Positions 33,666 to 34,519 of a stretch of DNA of 34,519 bases are shown here, in pieces (positions within the stretch are counted from its first letter, which is position 1; each line of letters starts with the position of its first letter). The translations under genes and the position numbers were made by a program. The notes under the pieces are model-generated. The model was given only the letters and a program-made list of their open reading frames with translations, was not told the origin of the DNA and searched no databases. This DNA comes from Chloroflexota bacterium (GTDB lineage Bacteria; Chloroflexota; Limnocylindria; P2-11E), in assembly GCA_005889075.1 (NCBI GenBank), contig VBDQ01000029.1, positions 1 through 34,519 on the forward strand, given 5' to 3'.

Positions 33666-34519
33666 ATGAGCGACGCGCCGCTGGCCATTGTGCTCGCGGC
33701 GGGCCTTTCGACACGGATGAGATCGAAAACCCCAAAGGTCCTTCATCCGATCGCGGGACGCCCGCTGCTCGCCTATGTCCTCGAGACGCTGCGGTCGGTG
33801 AGGGCACGTCCGCTTGTCGTGCTCGCGAAAGAGAGCGAGGCCGCACGTGACCTCCTGGACGGGCAGGCCCGCGTCGTCATCCAGGACCCGCCGCGTGGCA
33901 CCGGCGACGCGGTGCGCGTCGCGCTCGCCAAAGCGAATGGCGACGAGGGCCTCGCGTACATCGTGTACGGCGATACGCCGCTGCTGCGCGCGGAGACGCT
34001 CGCAGGGCTCGGGGCGCTCGTCAGAGATGGCGCGACGCTCGCGATCCTTGCGGGCGAGGTCGGAACGGACAACGCGTACGGGCGAATCGTCCGCGACGCT
34101 CGTGGCGACGCGGCGCGCGTCGTCGAGGCCCGCCTCGCGTCGCCGGCCGAGCGCAGCCTCCCCGAATCGATCCTCGGGGCATACGCGGCGGATCTGGGGT
34201 GGTTGCGGAGCGCGGTGGCGCGTCTGCGCCCCAACGAGACCGGCGAGATCTTCCTCACGGACCTCGTCGCCGAAGCCGCCCGTGACGGAAGCCGCGTCGC
34301 CGTGTATCGCACCGACGATCCGGAGGAAGGCATGGGCGTGAACAATCGCGTGGAGCTCGCCGCGGCGGAGGCGGCGGTCCGCCGCCGGATCATCGAACGC
34401 CACATGGTCGCGGGCGTGACCTTCCGCGATGCGGGTTCATGTCAGGTCGACGCCGACGTGCAGATCGCGCCGGACGTGCTCGTCGAGCAGGGAACGATCC
34501 TCGAGGGCAAGACGCGGAT
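33666..34519 (+). CDS. glmU: Bifunctional UDP-GlcNAc pyrophosphorylase/GlcN-1-P acetyltransferase, 5' part
   Basis: The frame starts at ATG 33666 and stays open to the window end (284 codons), so it is absent from the ORF track. GlmU acetylates glucosamine-1-phosphate and makes UDP-GlcNAc. Seen are IVLAAGLSTRMRSKTPKVLH (usual consensus AAG.GTRM; here Ser in the Gly position), the QDPPRGTGDAVR segment, YIVYGDTPLL, NETGEIFLTDLV, GVNNRVELAAAE, and the beginning of the left-handed beta-helix (VDADVQIAPDVLVEQGTIL). It completes the GlmS-GlmM-GlmU route found in the same window. Confidence 0.96.
   Translation, partial: MSDAPLAIVLAAGLSTRMRSKTPKVLHPIAGRPLLAYVLETLRSVRARPLVVLAKESEAARDLLDGQARVVIQDPPRGTGDAVRVALAKANGDEGLAYIVYGDTPLLRAETLAGLGALVRDGATLAILAGEVGTDNAYGRIVRDARGDAARVVEARLASPAERSLPESILGAYAADLGWLRSAVARLRPNETGEIFLTDLVAEAARDGSRVAVYRTDDPEEGMGVNNRVELAAAEAAVRRRIIERHMVAGVTFRDAGSCQVDADVQIAPDVLVEQGTILEGKTR

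Overview
The window is a GC-rich (by eye, not counted), gene-dense bacterial segment in which every supported gene lies on the + strand. It looks like a monoderm, Terrabacteria-type organism, possibly Chloroflexota or Actinomycetota-like. The pointers are the gene order adk-map-infA-rpmJ after secY, zinc-type S14, S4, L36 and L24, a CdaA-CdaR-GlmM c-di-AMP module, a DUF348/G5/lysozyme-fold cell-wall protein, and no outer-membrane genes. I cannot fix the phylum from sequence reading alone. GTG starts are very common, one gene (map) starts with TTG, and most junctions are 1-4 nt stop/start overlaps, which suggests strong translational coupling.

Bases 1-18277 are the merged str-end/S10/spc/alpha ribosomal superoperon. 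The order is tuf (3' part), rpsJ, rplC, rplD, rplW, rplB, rpsS, rplV, rpsC, rplP, rpmC, rpsQ, rplN, rplX, rplE, rpsN, rpsH, rplF, rplR, rpsE, rpmD, rplO, secY, adk, map, infA, rpmJ, rpsM, rpsK, rpsD, rpoA, rplQ, truA, rplM, rpsI. Gene content is canonical but several proteins are not. S3 lacks about 57 N-terminal-domain residues, L29 stops after 37 residues, and seven proteins (L3, L4, S19, S17, S8, S11, L17) carry low-complexity tails, most of them rich in Lys/Ala/Pro. The few gaps in this packed operon hold hairpins: rplW-rplB (with the rplB ribosome-binding site inside a stem) and rpmJ-rpsM. The map-infA gap has a possible internal promoter. A 26-nt GC palindrome is shared by the 3' ends of rpsQ and truA.

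Bases 18311-24771 hold a TPR protein of unknown role followed by cdaA-cdaR-glmM-glmS: the membrane c-di-AMP cyclase, its YbbR-domain regulator, and two enzymes of UDP-GlcNAc precursor supply. The third enzyme, glmU, begins at the right edge. A 208-nt gap with a large GC-rich inverted repeat separates glmS from the next cluster.

Bases 24980-30262 are acpS, an NAD(P)H-hydrate dehydratase, alr, a secreted zinc-metallopeptidase lipoprotein and a galU-type uridylyltransferase, the last four tightly overlapped. Bases 30263-34519 hold a structured leader, an Rpf/SLT-like cell-wall protein, rsmA-ispE, a KGG/LEA-group-1-like hydrophilin with three exact-length 20-residue repeats, tRNA-Gln(TTG) and the 5' part of glmU. 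The second half therefore centres on envelope precursor synthesis (GlmM/GlmS/GlmU, Alr, GalU), c-di-AMP signalling and wall remodelling. No stretch longer than 300 bases lacks a gene. I see no insertion sequence, integrase, CRISPR array or clear poly-T terminator.
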